From positions 1-64,000 of the forward strand of contig MVAQ01000012.1 of assembly GCA_014825775.1 (NCBI GenBank): 64,000 nucleotides of DNA, written 5' to 3'. Position numbers and translations under genes: made by a program. A model generated the notes under the pieces. It worked only from the letters and a program-made list of their open reading frames with translations, was not told the DNA's origin and searched no databases. This DNA is from Krasilnikovozyma curviuscula (Eukaryota; Basidiomycota; Tremellomycetes; Cystofilobasidiales; Mrakiaceae). Below are positions 49,914 through 61,735 of this stretch, one piece after another. The first letter of the stretch is position 1, and each line of letters starts with the position of its first letter.

Positions 49914-50048
49914 TCTGCGAACTTTATGCCACCTCCCATTTCATTTTGTCTCCCTCGACGAGGAGGTTGAAACCCTGTAAAATCTCTCTTCAATTCAGCT
50001 TCAAACACCCATCTTCATTTCCTGTTGTTCTGTCGAGCAGATGCTCGA

Positions 50049-51162
50049 ATGACGGCGTTGTGAGTATCACTATTCAGTCGTGCCAACTGCGCTGAGCAGT
50101 AGGCAAGGTCGGATGGTTCACTTTCTGACGTCTGCTCGCTGGCTCTATTCAATTCAATTTTGTCTAGTACACTCTCTTCGCTCAAGCTCCATCGCAAAGA
50201 CTCGATATCCTTCTTCTCACTGTCCCCGTCATCGTCCCCCATTTCTGCAGCCTTATCAGGGCCTGGCAACGACTGCACTAGAGATTACAACTCGAGTATC
50301 TGCAGCACTAGCAGTAGTAACCGAAAACACTCTGGCGTGACATTCGGCATGAGTCCCCAGGCCAATCTCAATTCATTCAAGATACGCTCTTGGATCAAGA
50401 ATAGAGCCAAAAAGCAAAAAGATGGTCTGCCGCTGTCTCTGGGAGACGTCGGATGGGATAATTTGGAAGGTGGAATTGGAGTGGAGAACATCAAATTGGA
50501 TTCCGAGGCTTCACACCAGCAAATATCTCTGAAATCTTCCAGGAAGCCTATTCCTTTTCAGAATGCTGGCCTGGGTTACCAAAACGACTTACTCGGTACC
50601 GCCCAATCTCAGGCTGCGATGGATGGTAGTGTTTACCCGTCGGACGATGGGTCTGAGCATGGCCTTGACGTAATGATTGGTAGTGATTCTCGGAGCTCAT
50701 TTACCACAAGGAGAAGACGGAGACACAGCGTGATGGCTGCAGCGACGATCTCAGAAGAGACCGATTGGATGATAGAGGACATCGTAAGTCTTTTACAACT
50801 TCTTTCGCCAATTTTACTTGTTAAAATAGCGCTTTGATTCCCAATCTTTCTTTCTTCCTCTTAAGAGTGACGAGTCGGACGATGAGTCCGACGAGGAATC
50901 TCATTCAGTAGACGATCCTCTTCCCCGAGTGACACCTCGGCGGCCCAGCCTGGCCCATCACTACACTCCCACCAGTCCAACTTCGTCATCTGGTCATTCA
51001 TCGATCCTTCTCACACCTGGAGGCTCCTTTGACTCACCACAAGGTAGCTATTCACCACCTCAACAAATCAGCATCCTCACGCTGACAGATGACAGTGTAG
51101 GCGTCCTGAAAAGTAGGAGAAGGAGTAGGAGCATGTTTAGCGGATTCATGAAAGGGTTTTAG
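50049..51162 (+). CDS. Unrecognised Ser-rich protein with basic C-terminus
   Basis: Exons 50049-50059, 50168-50783 and 50866-51162 give 307 residues. I do not recognise a family. Visible features: Ser-rich start (SSLKLHRKDSISFFSLSPSSSP), a basic segment (FKIRSWIKNRAKKQKDG), a cluster TTRRRRRHSVMAAATISEE with a potential kinase site (RRRRHS), an acidic SDESDDESDEE run, a Ser/Pro-rich tail and a basic end (KSRRRSRSMFSGFMKGF). These suggest a regulated, mostly disordered protein; a DNA- or membrane-binding role is only a guess. The start uses an 11-nt first exon that keeps frame; the open frame extends a little upstream in exon 2, so another start is possible. Confidence 0.6.
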
Positions 51163-51577
51163 TTTCTCGTTAGCTCGTTAGCTGGATTTGTACCTCATTT
51201 GTTGTTTTGTCTTGTAACTATATGCTCAAAAAGCAATTCATATATATTTGATTGGTCTGGTCGTAGCAGAGGAAAGAAGAAGTAAAAAGTGCAAGGAATG
51301 CAAGTGGTGGTACGTGTGACGGAAGGTGGCTGTGTTGTATGAGGTGAGGCATGAAATACAGTGATGAAGAAATGAAATGACAAAACGAGGCAAGGGGACA
51401 GAACTGAGAACTGGAAATGCAAATGCTGATGAATGCCTCAGGTCGTTGATCAAGGCAGCTGCGCCATATAGTCGAGGTTACGTTGAACATACGCCAACAT
51501 ATAGCTTAATATGTTAAAAAAACATTTGACTACGGGTCAGCAGCTGTATACACCTGAAGCTGAGTCGAAGGAAGAAT
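51163..51577. other. Convergent intergenic region
   Basis: 415 bases between two convergent genes, holding both 3' ends. AT-rich stretches near 51235-51250 and 51505-51525 are the likely polyadenylation zones. Confidence 0.4.
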
Positions 51578-53744
51578 TTACGCTTTCGACGACAAACAAG
51601 CACCGAGAGTACTGGGAGTGACCACTTCGTCGTTGATTTGATACCACTCGTCTTTGTATCTGATAAAGTTGGTATCTACAACAAGTAACGTAAGCATAAA
51701 GCTCCAAAATGAAGATAAATCAGACGGAGAACTCACAATGCCCAGTGTTGAGGGAAGCTCCAGAATGGTTGATAACCGCAAAGAGATCATAGATGCATCT
51801 CTCTGATCCTGAAGTAGAAGGAGCAGTCGGTGTCTTTTGAGAACCGCCCTTGCGTCGTTTTAGCGTCGCGGTCGTGTAGGGTGTCATGTCCAACACAGCG
51901 GGGAAGCGGACGAAGGTATCAATTTTGGTGGACGAGCTGGTGGTATGTTCAAACCGTTTGAGTTGAAAGCAGAGAACTGGCGGTAGCCGACTGATGCTGA
52001 GTCGTTTCGTAGCGTTCTTCAAAAAGCCCGACGCAGAGAGGTCAGAGAGGGTAAAGTTACTCGGATTCACTCTGAAAACACCGAAAGCTGGCTTACTCCT
52101 GAGATGGTTTGACAGCTACTGCAAGTATAACTTTGTCCCAGCTTTTCGGGACTGGTGAACTTTTGCAAACATCCACCGAGAGATAGCTGTTCGTATTCGG
52201 GTGCCCCCGGCCCAAGCCCGACCACTGCCAGCTTCCCAATCTTCTTCTCACCCTTCAAATCCAGCGAGATATCCAGCATAGGATCATATGCGACCGTTGT
52301 GTTTCCGCAAGAGCCACAGACAACGTCGGACCTCAGTTGACCAGAGAATGTTTGTTGGACCGGATCGTGCCCTCCTTTCGCGTTTAGGTGGAACTGATTC
52401 AATGCTGAGATAAAGAACTCGTGTGCGTCTTGTTGACCGTATCCTGAGAGATGAATCGACGTGTTCCACATTGTTTTAAGAAAAGTGATGGGCGCCCAAG
52501 GTGATGAGTCGTCAGAATGGAACTTTCAAAACAAAGTAACACTCGTTAGCGATAGTGACGGTTTACTTCTCCAACAGAGGATGACTTACCTCATCGACAA
52601 GACGATCCATTTCGCATGACATGCAATTTGAAGTCTTACACATACGACGGTTGTGTCGGTCGGCCAGGAAATGGTTGCGAAGCAGCGGGTTGTGAAAGAA
52701 GAATTGCAAAACCACAGACAGAAAGCAGGTAGCTCCAACATTTCTCAAGCCTCTCAATCCTAAGAAAGGCATGTAACGAAGTTAGATTCTGACCTATTTG
52801 GGGTAATATGTGCGGCGGCAACTCACCTCGGCACGATATGGTAGTCGCTTCAGCCAATATCGACAAGGCTTCTCCTGAAGGTTGCCATGGCTGGGGAAGC
52901 TCTGGACGAGGATTCAAATCTATAAGGCAAGGTTTTTTTATATAAATGTCCTGTACGTGAAACTGCATCAACGTTTCATTGACAAAGCTCACCTTCAGCT
53001 GCGAGAGTGGCGAACTCAGCTTTGATTGACAAGAAGATATCTTCTAGTCGAGGTGAATAAATGAAATCGTCACACCCTTCACAATAGACTGCTCCTGTTC
53101 CAGAATCGACGCCTATCAAGTAAAAAGGAAGAGATCAGCCTCGTAACTCGCTGAAGATTGCGATGATGTCTACCCGAGAGGCGCTAAATGAAAAAGCATC
53201 AACTCACAGAATAGATGGCCGTGCTGGGCTAGATGATCAACTGTATGCGAGTTGTCTGTACCAAAACATCCAACAAATGCACAAGACAGACAAGCGAACG
53301 GTCTGTGGAGGGGCGCACTGCAAGCTTCGCAACTGGGCGACTCACGCTTCATTGTGAGTGAGAAAGTTGAAAGTTAATAGTCAGGAACTAAGTTTCAGCT
53401 GAATTAGAGAGTAAGGGACATAGTCTTACCTTCCTCCTTTTGGGTTTGTTAGCTTGTCCAGAGCTCCTTCGATCCGCCGACAGCTTTTCCTGAGCAGCCC
53501 ACCGACAAACCTGAGTGAACCTTCGAACGAGGTCGTCTCCTTCCTCGTCCGACTTGAGGGCTTCATCCAGATGGTCACAGCCTTCAATAAGGTCATCAAA
53601 CCCATGGCTGAAGAGTGGCTTGGTAGGAATTTCAGGCTCCAGGAAAGGCGAAGTAGCTACGGTTGTTCCAGGGTGGTGGTGTGCTCCTGAATTGTTCAGA
53701 GGTAGCCTTGATGTCGAGCCAACGACGATAGTAGAGGTAGCCAT
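51578..53744 (-). CDS. UBP8: SAGA-associated ubiquitin protease Ubp8/USP22
   Basis: Eight exons (53744-53430, 53346-53208, 53112-52993, 52919-52827, 52759-52590, 52522-52097, 52016-51737, 51675-51578) give 546 residues. An N-terminal ZnF-UBP domain has CEACSAPLHRPFACLSCAFVGCF, the HTVDHLAQHGH histidines and YCEGCDDFIYS. The USP Cys box follows as LRGLRNVGATCFLSVVLQ, with QQDAHEFF, a zinc-knuckle pair (VCGSCG, TCSSC), PPVLCFQLKRFEHT, and the His box NHSGASLNTGHYTNF. ZnF plus USP in this size is Ubp8, which removes ubiquitin from histone H2B in SAGA. The sixth intron was extended to an acceptor at 52017 because nearer acceptors give stops and because TISGNATKRLSI fits the family. Confidence 0.93.
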
Positions 53745-54283
53745 ATTGCCTGTAGCAATAGGAGGACCTGGAGAGCTTCGAGCAGGAAGCCCTTTTCTGT
53801 AGAGGTTGGTTCGCTGTGTAAGTCACCTTCGCAACGGGCTGGACGCAAGACTGCCTGTTCCGAAAGAGGCGCCGGTGCTGAGAACAGTTCAAAAATTTCG
53901 GTGCATTGCAGTTCTCATTGAGACCAAATAAGAATCTGGGAGAAGGAATTGACTTTCAGTTAGTAATGATTTCTAAAGCGCTGTGTCGAAAGAGCGCCTC
54001 AGTGCGCAACAAATCTGGCGCCCACGTTGAGCAGCGCTAGGGCACTAATCAGAAACAATTATGCGATTAGAAGGGAAAGATTTATTTGGTTTTATTGTAA
54101 CAACGCAACATATCGAAAGACGAGCCCATTGAGAAGGAGAGATGACATGGAAGTAAGTGATGGTAGAAACATGTGGAAGGGACCGGATCGGAAAGCGATA
54201 ATGGAATATCGAGATACAAGGTGGAATAGGAAATGCCATGGTAGTTGTAATTGATGATGGCGTGAGGTGTCAATAAGACATGA
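53745..54283. other. Intergenic, UBP8 promoter
   Basis: A 539-base gap between two minus-strand genes. A short inverted pair, GCGCTGTGTCGAAAGAGCGC, lies near 53978-53997; its meaning is unknown. Confidence 0.35.
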
Positions 54284-57200
54284 TCAAGCCTGAACGGCTC
54301 TTTTCCCTTTGAGTTCATCGTATGCTTTGGGCCACAAGGAATTGCAGAAGACATTGTTTGGGTCAACTTTAATCTTGACTTCTTTAATACGCTCCCAGTT
54401 AGCTACACCATAACTGTCGGGGGCTTGTCCATACATGAACTGACGATGAAGGAGGAGCTAACGTCAGAAGCCATGAGAGGAGCAGTTGCCAAATTGAAGA
54501 GAGTACTCACAGATGGAATTGGTCCTCCCGGAGACTCGGGATGAATTACAGTGTCCATCCACTAAAGACAGAGAGAAAAGTAATCGGTTAGAAGATCGGT
54601 GCGGCAGGGCGCCAGGGACCTGAGAACGTACTGTATCTGCTGTTGCGATGCATTTAGCATCTTCTTCGTGACCGTTCTCTGCTGCCCATTGATGGAGCGC
54701 TGCAATTGTGAACTTGGCCTCTCGGTGCGAAGTAGGAAAGCAATTGGTAGTGCAATCCTCTAAAGCGCCTCCTGCGAGTTCGAAAAGCCATGCTGCGTAG
54801 CCGAAGCAGAAACCACCGTATGAGAGATAAGGTATGGAACATGAAAAAAGGCGATGAGACTTGACTTACTGCAACCGTCTGGCACGGTATCAAAGCTGTC
54901 CACGGATTGAGAGATGATTTCGTCCGTCAAGGTGTTCAGCAGGTCGCCTCGAATGTACCACTTCCTCCCAGCACCACCCCGAAGGACGTTTGCGACGCTA
55001 TCTTGTTGAGTAAGGAAACTTCTCTCTTGAATATCTGTGAAAAGAGGGCTGAGAAAACAAGGGCCGAATTAAAAATCGGCAAGAGAATGTGACTTTCGTT
55101 TAAAGCAGCTGGTTGACTCACCCTTGATCCCAACTACTCAAAGCCTCGACATACGGAGCACCGTATCTTCTTTCTCCAAGATAGCAAATCTGCATGAAGA
55201 CCATCGTTTCAGTTTGCGATGGACCTGCGGTGATGATAAGATTCGCATAGAGCTCTCGAGGCGCCGATTTCATGCAGTCTCTCCAATGACTAGGTAGCAC
55301 ACAACTAGCATCATTGGAAAAGAAAATTGTACCCAAGGAAGATGAGAGCGACTAACCGTATAAGAGATGCTGCTGTCGACTTGTGGAAAGGAAAAATGAG
55401 GTAGCCTGAAAAGACAACTGGGACTTTGTACGCTTTAGCAACATATCTAGTTGCGACACACAAGCAAGTGCCAGCACCTCGGAGAGCCCACCAAAGTTCT
55501 AGCAAGGCAAGAAACAATTAGTTCCTGTGTGCCCAAGGACTGAATTTGGGACCGTCAACTGACCTGGATCACTCTCTTCATTGACCCACTTAATCGAGCC
55601 ATCAGCCATCACAACTTCCGCCTCGACCAAATTATCAATCGTGAGCCCATGCAGCCGACTCAAGAACCCGAAGCCTCCCGTCAAACACGACGCTGTTCCT
55701 ACAGGGAAGGCCGAGAACGGAACGTGATAAGGGCCGTGAATGGAGCTCGAGGTGACGGTATCAATTTGTTTTGTCACTGCCCCAGCCCCGAAGGTAACGT
55801 ACACGAATGGAGGCGAGCGCCCGTGAAGGTTGACATGGGTGTATGTGGGTGAGGGAAGTGGGGCAGGGAGGACGATTGTGTCGGAGGACTGATGGGATGA
55901 GAACATAGCGGAAGTTGGAGTGGTGGTGAGTGATGGGAGATGCTGAGAATTGTTGGTGGCATATAGGTTGGAAAGTGGCGCTGATGACGGTACAGCTGTT
56001 ATTGCAGACGACATCATAGTGCTTCTTGAAAGGTCTTGTCTGGTATCAACAGGAGCAAGTTGATTTGAGTACCAGGGCAGTGGGTTTGGATTTATCCAAG
56101 TAAAACTTCCGGACGTTGAATTGGAAGATGAGAATATGGGCGCTGTGGCTAGTGCTGGTGCAGTGGGTAAAGAAGTTGGCGTTTGGGCGGAAGCTGAGAG
56201 TGGCTCTGATGTCACCTGTGCCGAGGCAGTTGGCGATTGAGTACCAGAATTGGATGAACTGGCTTGCCTGCTGGTCCCCATATTTTCTGAAGAAGACGTC
56301 TTATCGTCTTCCGACGTCCCACCTGGACTGCTGGTCGATCCAAAGTTCCTGACCATCTCCGTATCTTCATCTGCATCCGACCTCTGCTTCGACACATCTT
56401 CATCATCGAAGAAAACACTTGTCATACCATCTCCTACTTCAGTTGGAGGTGTGTTGCTGAAATCGCTGCGGATTCTCCAAGCAGCGGTTCTGCTGTTGTT
56501 GCTTCTAGAGTTCGAGGTCGATGAGCTGGTTGTACCAGAGCCTGAAGCTGATCCACCTGATTCTTCTCTTCTTGTGCTACCAATCAGATTGTCTTCTCCG
56601 CCGGATGTGTTGAGACGAGAGCCACTTCCACCAGAATCGGAGGCTGAGCTGTCAAAGCTTCTAGCACTACCCGTCCTAAAAGGCACCACTAAACCATTTG
56701 GTTCACTTTCTTTTCTAGGTGAGCTGGTAGTTGAGTTTTCGCCTGAAGTCTTAGCCTTTTGAGGAGTATCACCTTGGTTGCTGAAATTGCCCCGTCTCTT
56801 TTGCATGGGGGGCCCACCGAGAGAATGCTCGAGTTTCTGTTCAAACAAGTTGGCGAATGATGGTGTAGAAGGTACTTGTGTATTTTGAGCTGTGATCCCA
56901 ATAGCTGAGTCATCTCCCAGGGAGGTATAGCCTCTGGATCTAGATTCTGAAGGTGCCTCGACTGAAACACCGTTGATAAGAGACAGGTCTATGACCACTT
57001 GCCCAGCAACCTGTAATAATGCAAGGGCCATATCAGATATGTGAAAAAAAGAGGACTGGATGGCCAGCTGAGGCTGTCAAGTATTCTATTTTGCAGCCGA
57101 CCCTAGTCGTCGACCAGACTTACCGACCACGCTTGAGTGCCAAAACCACCAGACTTTGCACTCAGAGAAAGTCCAAGCCTGGTGCAGAATTTAATTGTCC

Positions 57201-57509
57201 TGTTTCAAGGAGTATTTAATCAGTTCCACATTCGTGAGAAAAGCTGGGAATTGGCAATGAAGAACCACAAACCTAGCAACTTCAGATGCGTTTCTACATC
57301 TCACCACTAGCAAAGGGGCATGCGACACGTAGACTGAGAACAGTTGAGTATACTCAGTAAACCTTTTGAAAACACGTCCAAGAGTCAGTTCAGTTTTTTT
57401 TCTGGATTTCAGCCTGCGAGGCTCACTCTGGAGACCCTGGCGCCCAAACTTCACCAGATATTTGTGTCCTTAGCTGGTCGATTTCTTCACTGTGAATGCT
57501 ACGGTTCAT
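54284..57509 (-). CDS. Berberine-bridge-like FAD-linked oxidase with large internal insertion
   Basis: Ten exons (57509-57427, 57362-57273, 57199-57124, 57010-55564, 55498-55357, 55289-55122, 55021-54870, 54792-54632, 54561-54511, 54439-54284) give 841 residues. The FAD-binding PCMH fold starts normally (QISGEVWAPGSPE, APLLVVRCRNASEVAR, LSLSAKSGGFGTQAWS, VAGQVVIDLS). Then about residues 103-485 are a Ser/Thr/Pro-rich, compositionally simple insertion. The fold resumes at FVYVTFGAGAVTKQIDT and PVGTASCLTGGFGFLSRLHGLTIDNL, and the substrate domain ends with the BBE tail (NWERIKEVKIKVDPNNVF). Bicovalent family members use a His in the first part and a Cys before GGFG; here the Cys is in ASCLTGGFG, but a His is not evident in SGGFG. 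Without the insertion the size would be near 460, normal for the family. No signal peptide is seen. Confidence 0.85.
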
Positions 57510-58021
57510 GAGAACTTGAAGAGGTCACAGTACCAACCCAAATGCTGCTTGATGGTGGTAGTCAGTGTTCAACCATTCGTCTGTGTTTGAACCAATCGTC
57601 TATGGTCGAATGAGCTGCGAGCAAAACGGATCATGACGTTGCGCGAGAGTCTCGAACCAGTCTGGGCACCCTCCGCGATCGTCGCCTGGGTACCAAAACA
57701 AACCCGCTTCGATTCAAGGCTGTACTCAGAATGGCAATGAGAGCTCGGCCCGTTCAGGTGAACTGATCAGGCAAAGCTGGGAGCAATGTTTTGTGTAAGG
57801 TCAATGGGAGACCGTTATCTAAACCTGCGCCACTGACGTGAGTGGTGAAAACAACCCTGCAGATCTGCGCAGGTTCACTGACATATTTTGCCTTCGACAG
57901 AGAACATTTTATAACGTTTCATGGTATCCAAGATTTTACTTCAGGTAGATTGGTCGATTCAAGCATCCTCCATTTTGACCAACCCTCCTGCTTGGTTGGA
58001 GAAAGTGAAACCGTACGAGCT
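57510..58021. other. Intergenic, FAD-oxidase promoter
   Basis: A 512-base gap between two minus-strand genes. Two loosely similar phrases (CAACCATTCGTCTGTG and GAACCAATCGTCTATG) lie at 57568-57605 as an imperfect direct repeat. The rhamnosidase gene could extend a little into this gap by an alternative last exon. Confidence 0.35.
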
Positions 58022-60919
58022 CTACAAAACGAATAAAATATCAGATTCAAGACTAGTCTTCACAAATTCGAAAGGAAGATTTACCCAAGGATGAGTTCCA
58101 GCATTCTCATACGACCCTGTAGAGAGATGCGCTTTAGGAGTGAAGTCTGCCTTGCCACTGGACCATTCCAGCAACACAGAACCTCCCTTTACACCGTCTA
58201 GTACAAGCTTGTTTCCCTGAATAGACGCATCCCCCTTAACCTTCCCATCCTGCCACAGCACAGTGCCGTCCAATCTAACGACGCCTTCACTGAGGTCCGG
58301 CAGTTCGAAAATGACTTTTCCCACTGTGCCCGTAGGTGTCTCAACCCAAGCGTTGATAAAGTTGTCAGATTTCCTACTCCAACCAGCAGAATATTTTCCT
58401 CCGGTCGTAGCGAAACCTCCCTGCGCTTGGCGCATCGAGGGTGTGTTGACGCAAGGGGAGAAGGACCAAGTGGCGGAATCGACCGAAGTGGGTTCGAGGC
58501 CAACGATGCAGTAGATGAGGGTGTGGGTTGGACCAGTGGACCAAGGATGACAAAAGTTGATGAAGGAGTCGGTTCCAGCGTAAAAGGGATAGTCTGAGGA
58601 TCACAGTTGTGAGTATGATGAACAGACATCCATCTCGATAGAACACTTACGCAAAGCTCCAGTCTTGTAGAACCCTTCGATGAACGTGTTGTGAGAGAAG
58701 TTCTTGATTGCAAATCCCCATTGTCGCCTATAGATAAACCCAGAATGTTCATTTGAAAAATCAAGGGCTATCTTGTCGATGGTACTAACCTGATGAGCTC
58801 AAGAGCGGTTTCGTGTTGACCAGCGATGAAATGAGCTCGAGTTTCCAGTCCACCAAAGAACATAGAAACACTTCATTGTTGGAAGCAAGGAGGTATTGGT
58901 GAGAAATATGACCGGGACATAGTTGCAACAAAGAGACTCACGTTCCTGCTGCCTCCGGTGCGACAGACCCAACGTCTGACCAGCCCTTTTCCAATCCCTC
59001 ACTGATTCTCTTCATTCTTGCAGCATCTGTGGTGAGACCCATGGTGAGCGCAATCGAATTGCCATCTTGAGGGTAGACATCTTTGGTGGGGCCAGCGTCG
59101 TTGTCTCGATACATGCCATGTTCTTCATCCCTTTCAAGAAGTAAGACAATCACATCAGCTTTACTGAACCTATGAAAAAAACATATCTTTGCCTACCAAT
59201 GAGTTGATTCTAGCCCCTTCGCAATTCCATCAGCTAAGCTCTTCCACTTTTTGACATCTGCAGACGCGTCACAAACTGCGGCGGGAGAGGCAAGGAAGAT
59301 TGATTGAAGGAGACATTTCCACAGCAGGATGTTTGCTTCTGTCATGTGACCAGAAACGTTACTTCGACCCCAGTCATCAGTAAGAGTGACGTTGAAGAGA
59401 CCAGTGGAATCGATTTTCTTTCCAGCCGTCGGAAACCACTCGTCAGACCAAAGCGATATCCATAACGTGAGATCTGCTTACTTTGAGTGCGAAGGCCAAG
59501 CCCAATTTGTACTGCTCCCACCGGGACTTTATCCATTCCAAATCACCGGTATGGAAGTAGTCTGCGCCAGGTAAAGAGCAAGTCGTCAAACAACGTCGTG
59601 CGGCGTCGCTTCATCGGAAGCCTCTTACAGTCATACGATGCGATGAGGCACCACACATGATAAGTGTCACTGTCCTCCCGAATTCGAATTGGCGGACCAG
59701 CGTAGGGACAAATACCAGTTTCTGGATTTTGGCGATACCAGATAGAGTCGATACCGTTTCTGACACTGGGGATGACAATTACAAGAACCAACCCTCAGCC
59801 TCAGTTTAGAGAATTTAAATGAGAGAAGTACTCACGCCCGCAAGTTGTTATAGTTGTGAGAGACGAATGCCGACGGCAGCGAAATGGCGCAGTCTCCTGC
59901 CCAGTAAGCTCTATCCCTTCTGGCGCCGTCGACCTGAACATCCTCTGTTGGCGGTATTGGATTAATTTCCGCATCGTTGAACCACCCAGTTGCTTCTCTG
60001 GGGTATGGCGGGAACTGAAGTCGTCCCTCTCCAGCTCCTATCGTTGACATTTGTATGGTGTTGACGCCAGCATACCAAATTTTGTTCAGGAGATCATCGT
60101 CACTGTAAACTGAAGGTCGAAAGGGAAGAAGAAGAAGACAGAAAGACAAGAGGACATTAAAGAGACAACGAGTGTCAATAGACGCGCAGCGCGACAAGTT
60201 GCACTTCTACTTACAGTATCCAGTGTATTTCCTTAGTTCATCCTCTTTCAGCGTGTTGGGAGCTGGAGTGTAGTACAGGGAGACAGAGTTGATCTCCGAT
60301 ACACCACCGTCGATGTTGAAGATCGTCAGGTAACGGAATCCTCCTCTCAATTCAGCCTTCGTCATGGTGTATGAGCTGCCCGGAGCGGCCTCAACCGTGA
60401 TATGTCCATCAGGACCAATCTGTATAGATCCAAAGAATCGAATACCTCATCAGGTCCATGAGAAGAAGCGAGCCAGCCCCACCTGCGGGGAATTGCAGGG
60501 GAAACTACGCGAGTGTAAATTCATTGGGAAAACTCACAAAACTCCTGGAATAATCTGAATCTCTCCCGATGTAAAATTCGCTCTCTGAGAATCCAAGCCC
60601 GACCTTCTGGTTGATAGATGTGTTGGGTCCAAATGTGATGGTGGCTCTCCCAGCGGTGATCCCCTCGAAGTCGATGACCAGGGTCGCATTTGCCCCAGAC
60701 AGACGAGCTGATTTGGCAGAGTCGTCTAGAGCATATGCAGCAGATGATACATCTCCTCTGTAATCCAGAGACAGACAGAGCCGAAGGACAGATGAGAACT
60801 CATTTTTCACATGCGGACAGGAAGTAGACTCACTCGACGCCGTAAATCGCTTTTGGTCTGACTGTCCTGCTCAAAGGCGACAGGATGTACTTATCCCAAA
60901 CCCCTGGAAATGCCTCCAT
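58022..60919 (-). CDS. GH78-like alpha-L-rhamnosidase
   Basis: Eleven exons (60919-60834, 60757-60538, 60419-60215, 60109-59836, 59765-59629, 59561-59482, 59417-59197, 59130-58942, 58870-58790, 58727-58651, 58593-58022) give 713 residues. The (alpha/alpha)6 domain has DGARRDRAYWAGDCAIS, the hallmark acid-rich GH78 motif, plus NVTLTDDWGRSNVSGHMTEAN and GTDSFINFCHPWSTGPTH; beta-rich domains flank it. GH78 enzymes release terminal L-rhamnose from pectin or glycosides. No signal peptide is present at the chosen start, so the protein may be intracellular or the 5' exon is missed. At the 3' end a 63-nt in-frame segment bounded by GTAAAT and TTTTGTAG (58084-58022) might be an intron, giving a slightly different C-terminus. 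Confidence 0.83.
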
Positions 60920-61735
60920 ATTGACTAGAAACCTCTGCGAATATGGCTTCTGGCAGGGTTGAATCAGGAAAATGCAGCGTTGTTTCCCCCCCGGAGGAGG
61001 TGCGGATCCCTAGGGCGATTCTACCGCTTTGCCCACACGCCGACCTAGTAAAATGCCGAGCATTTCTGGGGAGCAGGGTGTTGTTGTCAATATCAAAGCT
61101 GGGATTTTGTGCTTCGAGCCAGTCAGCAGCGGCGCTGTTCCCCACACTTGCTGTGACGGACAGATGGGAGAAGGGCTTTGCTATGTTGCGCTTTCTCCAG
61201 CTCTTATACAGGGTTTTAGAGCTTCAAGGGGGCCAATACGATAGGAAAAGGGGACCACCGCAAACCCCAACATAGTTCGAATTCACAGCCCCCTGCTTTC
61301 GCTAGTCCTCATTTACTGTCAGCTCTCTCATAAACTCTCGAATATCGCAATGGGAAACCAAGGCTTGATGGACATTATTGTGTGTACCGTTCTCGCAGGC
61401 AGTGGCTCTTTCCTTTGTGAGTTGCGTCGCATCCCAATTGCTGCTCAACGTCCACAGATTTTGCTTGCTAACAAGGATTAGGTGCGGATACTACAACCTT
61501 GCAGGTGGCACTTTGACACTTGCAAGCAATAAAGGTCCCCGATATAAAGAGCAACATCATATGTATAGTAAGCAAAGAACAATATTGTTTGAGCTGGAGA
61601 GACGCATGGGCTTTTAGAGTTTTAGTATCGATACATCAGAACAGAATAGCAAGAGGTAAATGCGAGAAATTTGAGATACTAAGTAAATCATTAAGAAGAT
61701 TCCATTAAAGTAAGGTGGTATGTACCGTTGATGGC
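60920..61735. other. Intergenic, rhamnosidase promoter and SLM 3' flank
   Basis: An 816-base gap. A plus-strand 41-codon frame starting near 61351 and a minus-strand frame at 60891-61145 have no recognisable motif. I see no repeat or tRNA. Confidence 0.4.

Noticed and set aside
57640..57700. GGTTCGAGACT on the minus strand resembling a Pol III B box
   Set aside because: No A box at a suitable distance and no cloverleaf pairing.
61351..61476. Short plus-strand frame starting MGNQGLMDII
   Set aside because: Only about 41 codons and no match to a small-protein family I know; no splice context that extends it.
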